45,235 bases of DNA from Acidimicrobiia bacterium. GTDB lineage: Bacteria; Actinomycetota; Acidimicrobiia; Spongiisociales; ZC4RG35. A program made the position numbers and the translations under genes. Where the stretch lies: assembly GCA_012270885.1 (NCBI GenBank), contig JAAXHN010000035.1:1-45235 (forward strand), written 5' to 3'. The notes beneath the pieces are model-generated. The model was given only the letters and a program-made list of their open reading frames with translations, ran no database searches and was not told the origin of the DNA. Shown in pieces: positions 43,427 to 45,235 of the stretch (position 1 is its first letter; the number at the start of each line of letters is the position of its first letter).

Positions 43427-45106
43427 ATGATTCCTGCCATTCTCGGGAAGACCCTTCATGACCGCCGGCGGGCCGTCATGGGGTTCGGCCTGGGGATTGT
43501 GGCGCTGTCGGTCTGGTTGGGGGTGATGTTCACGGTGATGCGCGAGTCTGACGACTTCATCGAGTTCATGAACAATCTCCCCACCGGGTTGCTGTCCGCA
43601 TTCGGGATAGACTCCGCCACCTTTCTCTCGGCGGCGGGCTTCCTCTCTTCCTACCTCTTCACGCTGTTCGCTCCCCTGTTCGTCCTGTTCTTCGTGATCA
43701 GCGCGGCTGCCAACGAGGTCATGGCAGAGGAACGGGACGGTCTCATCGACATGCTCCTCTCCTCTCCCGTATCCCGAACCCGGGTCTTCCTGGAGAAGAC
43801 GGGGGGAGTGGCATTGGCGGCTCTGGTGCTGGTGGCCGTCCTGACCGCGGCTCTCTTGGTGGTGAACCCGATCTTCGATCTGTCCCTCTCGGTGACCGGG
43901 ATACTCGCCGCCGGCCTGTCACTGTGGTTGCTGGGATTGGTGTTCACAGCGTTGACGCTCGTGGCGGGCACGTTTACCGGTCGCAGCGTGATGGCAGGCG
44001 GTGTGGCGGGCTCAGTGGCGTTCCTGGCCTGGTTCGTCAGCGGTTTCTCCGATCTGTACGCGCCGCTGGAGAGCTTCGACAAGGCCAGCCCGTTCACTTG
44101 GTACCAGGAGCCTCATCCCCTCACTGACGGAATGGGCGCCGGACAGCTGTGGCTGGCTGCAACGGCCGCGGTACTGATCACGGCGGCCACCCTTATGTTC
44201 CGCCGCCGTGACCTCTCCACCGAGCGAGCGCTGCTGCCGACCACCAGCATCCCCCGACTAACTCGTAAGCGGAAAGGCCGTTCGGTCCGGGCGGCGTGGT
44301 TGCTGACCGGGTCGTTTCGCAAGACCGTCTGGGACCGTCGCCGCTCGGTTTGGGGTTGGGGCGGAGGTCTGGGACTCCTCACGCTGGTCATGTTCTCGGT
44401 CTGGCCGACCATGGCTGCAGACGCCGAGGCGCTTGCCGGCCTCATCACCTCCATGCCCAGAGAGGTGTTCGCCATGTTCGGCATGTCCGACCCCCAGGCG
44501 ATAGTAACACCGGCCGGCTTTGTCTCCTCCCGCACCTACCAAGCCATAGGCCCGATCCTCATCATCATGTTCGTGGTCAGGGGAGTCTCCATGGCGATGG
44601 TCAAGGAGGAGAGCGACGGCGCCTTCGACCTGGCGCTCTCGGTTCCCGCCTCCCGCAAGAGGGTCATTGCGGGAAAGGCGCTGGGAGTGGCGTTCTCGAC
44701 CGGCCTGGTAATCGTGATCATCACGGTTGCCGCGCTGGTGGGAAATCTCGCTTGGGAGACCGAACTGGGCACCGACCGGATCCTCGCCGCCGGCGCGGGC
44801 CTGGGCCTCCTCGGCCTGTTCTTCGGCGGGTTGACCATGGCGATCTGGGCTTTGGGAGGGTCGTCCTTCCCCGCGGTCCGGATAACCGCGGTGGTAGCGA
44901 TGGCCACCTTCCTTCTGAACGGCCTCGGATCTCTCAGCCCCGCCCTGGAAACCGCCCGGGTCGTCTCTCCCTTCTACTGGTACTTCGGAGACGCTCCGCC
45001 ACTCGCCAAGGGATTCGAGCCGAACTACTTCCTGCTGCTTGCCGGGGCGCTCGTCACCGGGTGGGCGGCCATCACGAAGATCGACCGGAGAGACATCGCC
45101 ACCTGA
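43427..45106 (+). CDS. ABC exporter permease with internal duplication
   Basis: A 559-residue permease with about twelve transmembrane helices built of two similar halves. Compare ILGKTLHDRRRAVMGFGLGI with SFRKTVWDRRRSVWGWGGGL, FLSAAGFLSSYLF with IVTPAGFVSSRTY, and MLLSSPVSRTRVFLEKTGG with LALSVPASRKRVIAGKALG. One gene thus supplies both membrane domains of an exporter. Substrate unknown. Cotranscribed with the ATPase. Confidence 0.88.
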   Translation: MIPAILGKTLHDRRRAVMGFGLGIVALSVWLGVMFTVMRESDDFIEFMNNLPTGLLSAFGIDSATFLSAAGFLSSYLFTLFAPLFVLFFVISAAANEVMAEERDGLIDMLLSSPVSRTRVFLEKTGGVALAALVLVAVLTAALLVVNPIFDLSLSVTGILAAGLSLWLLGLVFTALTLVAGTFTGRSVMAGGVAGSVAFLAWFVSGFSDLYAPLESFDKASPFTWYQEPHPLTDGMGAGQLWLAATAAVLITAATLMFRRRDLSTERALLPTTSIPRLTRKRKGRSVRAAWLLTGSFRKTVWDRRRSVWGWGGGLGLLTLVMFSVWPTMAADAEALAGLITSMPREVFAMFGMSDPQAIVTPAGFVSSRTYQAIGPILIIMFVVRGVSMAMVKEESDGAFDLALSVPASRKRVIAGKALGVAFSTGLVIVIITVAALVGNLAWETELGTDRILAAGAGLGLLGLFFGGLTMAIWALGGSSFPAVRITAVVAMATFLLNGLGSLSPALETARVVSPFYWYFGDAPPLAKGFEPNYFLLLAGALVTGWAAITKIDRRDIAT

Positions 45107-45235
45107 CGGGTGAGTAGGTCTAGCGTGTCCTGTTTCTGAGTTGTAGCGACACCCGGGTGGGAAATGCCGGGTTGGTGGGGTGGGGCGGTGCATCCTGTTG
45201 CTTGAAAACCACATCGAGCAAGAGAGGACACACCG
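45107..45235. other. Right-edge sequence, possible mobile-element end
   Basis: After the permease stop the sequence holds TGTCCTGTTTCTGAGTTGTAG (start 45126) and, near the edge, AGAGAGGACACACC; tgtcc and ggaca are inverted, a pattern seen at element ends. No transposase is visible within the window, so the call is only a suggestion. No gene is supported here. Confidence 0.2.

Overview
The window looks like a chromosome piece from a high-GC actinobacterium, most likely an uncultured Acidimicrobiia-type lineage. The actinobacterial markers are a mycothione reductase, a WhiB protein, a DUF3107 protein, an InhA-like enoyl reductase, frequent GTG/TTG starts, and an S-layer-homology protein with 'GCGDG..FCP' repeats. 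Class-level placement is inference; no rRNA is present.

Layout. Bases 1-5.5 kb are an accessory island: a UPF1-like helicase with a C-terminal PD-(D/E)xK nuclease, split by a -1 frameshift; a phospholipase-D-like/zinc-finger protein; an SRPBCC protein; and a beta-propeller remnant. At 5.4-7.4 kb is a secreted SLH-CAP protein with 33-bp repeats. At 8-14.2 kb a plus-strand operon joins acyl-CoA ligase, a 4-TM protein, InhA-like reductase, alpha/beta hydrolase, membrane-anchored MurF-like ligase and D-Ala-D-Ala ligase, so lipid and peptidoglycan precursor steps appear co-expressed. A damaged VapBC-type module, mycothione reductase, an ammonium transporter and a DUF6159 protein follow.

From 26 down to 19.2 kb (minus strand) runs a translation operon, infC-rpmI-rplT-SpoU methylase-pheS-pheT, continuing into argF and a 3-methyladenine glycosylase; infC seems to start at ATC. 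Upstream is a lumazine synthase carrying two N-terminal membrane segments. Glutamine synthetase is divergent from an AhpD-like protein, followed by tRNA-Arg, WhiB and DUF3107.

From 38.3 down to 30.2 kb (minus) is a compact run: metallopeptidase lipoprotein, DUF192, rsmI, tatD, rsmA, ispE, tRNA-Gln, glmU, prs, yjbQ. Just upstream is a paralogue of the metallopeptidase that has lost HExxH. Two tandem serine tRNAs, a DUF885 peptidase with a nitroreductase, and an ABC exporter finish the window.

Best candidates for new biology: the helicase-nuclease/PLD pair as a possible defence module, the membrane-anchored lumazine synthase, the lipid/MurF/Ddl operon, and the active/inactive lipoprotein peptidase pair. 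Single-base frame breaks are seen only in the accessory genes (helicase, VapC, perhaps its antitoxin), which fits decay of mobile modules, although sequencing error is not excluded.
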